Below are positions 63,836 through 64,000 of a stretch of DNA of 64,000 bases, piece by piece. Location: contig CAXBNJ010000001.1 of assembly GCA_963977125.1 (NCBI GenBank), positions 372,001-436,000 on the forward strand, read 5' to 3'. Source of the DNA: UBA2705 sp963977125. Its GTDB lineage: Bacteria > Pseudomonadota > Alphaproteobacteria > Micavibrionales > Micavibrionaceae. The position numbers were made by a program, and so were the translations under genes. Under the pieces are notes generated by a model. That model saw only the letters and a program-made list of their open reading frames with translations, did no database searches and was not told the DNA's origin. Each line of letters opens with the position of its first letter. Position 1 is the first letter of the stretch.

Positions 63836-64000
63836 TTATTCGGCGTTTTTACGTGGGTCAAAAGCATCACGTATGGCCTCGCCAATAAAAGTCAGGGTCG
63901 TGAGCATAATAGCCAAGGAAGCAAAGGCCGTGATACCAATCCAAGGGGCGTCTTTAACGTAGTTTTTGCCCTGTTTCAAAAGCTCACCAATTGAGGCGGA
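63836..64000 (-). CDS. yejE: Peptide ABC transporter permease, C-terminal end (YejE type, truncated by window)
   Basis: The frame runs from the right edge to a TAA at 63838-63836 and is too short to be listed as an ORF with its own start. The 54 visible residues are the end of an OppC/YejE-type permease: SIGELLKQGKNYVKDAPWIG, then TAFASLAIMLTTLTFIGEAIRDAFDPRK. DAFDPR is the family's usual last motif. It belongs to the same importer as yejF downstream. Confidence 0.88.
   Translation of the reverse strand, partial: SASIGELLKQGKNYVKDAPWIGITAFASLAIMLTTLTFIGEAIRDAFDPRKNAE

Overview
The window looks like a chromosomal segment of a motile, free-living alphaproteobacterium of moderate to low G+C (judged by eye, not computed). 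Supporting markers are FliX (an alphaproteobacterial flagellar regulator), a DksA whose zinc-finger cysteines are mostly gone, a phasin, CheY plus CheZ, TrmFO, and the serS-pcm-nlpD-yajC-secDF gene order. I saw no transposase, integrase, CRISPR array, tRNA or rRNA. Gene density is high and nearly all long ORFs are intact. The genus cannot be fixed from the sequence alone.

Layout. 1-6.9 kb is a plus-strand motility operon: a MotE-like protein cut by the window edge, CheY, CheZ, two consecutive MotB-like proteins and a large secreted TPR protein. 6.9-13.8 kb, minus strand, holds accessory genes: a 962-aa helical-repeat protein with a Cys/His-rich C-terminal part, an 807-aa periplasmic coiled-coil protein, and a TcpQ-type gene split by an A9 tract. 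13.8-27.3 kb carries prfB with its +1 frameshift, a DJ-1/PfpI-like protein, an OmpA-type lipoprotein, trkH, hslO, an ABC-2 permease, recX, a PAS histidine kinase and an OmpR/EnvZ-type pair. 27.4-30.4 kb has a branched-chain aminotransferase and an unknown exported protein. 30.6-35.5 kb is a second flagellar cluster (flgI-flgJ-flgN-fliK, with fliX divergent). 35.7-38.2 kb has dksA, three tandem paralogous small genes of unknown function under their own promoter, and an N-formylglutamate amidohydrolase. 38.2-45.8 kb is serS-pcm-nlpD-yajC-secD-secF-DUF498. 45.8-50.7 kb has a metallophosphoesterase, sdhE/recG and a patatin-like protein. 50.7-51.7 kb is non-coding and contains a well-supported new small RNA candidate and the SRP RNA. 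51.7-57.6 kb has an LpxH-like phosphoesterase, dnaX-ybaB, a putative HEXXH metallopeptidase and a SPOR-domain D,D-carboxypeptidase. 58-64 kb has a phasin with a histone-like tail, trmFO, an SPFH protein, a probably leaderless small gene and a yej-type peptide transporter cut by the right edge.

The most interesting signals are: (1) a roughly 110-nt minus-strand RNA at 50.8-50.9 kb with four hairpins, C-rich anti-Shine-Dalgarno-like loops, a promoter and an intrinsic terminator; (2) three recoding sites in one window, namely the classical prfB +1 site, an A9 tract in dnaX that would give a gamma subunit of about 425 aa, and an A9 tract that would join two TcpQ-like ORFs by a -1 shift; (3) a promoter-driven operon of three diverged paralogous small proteins of unknown function; (4) a phasin gene with two good starts, the longer form carrying a lysine-rich histone-like tail.
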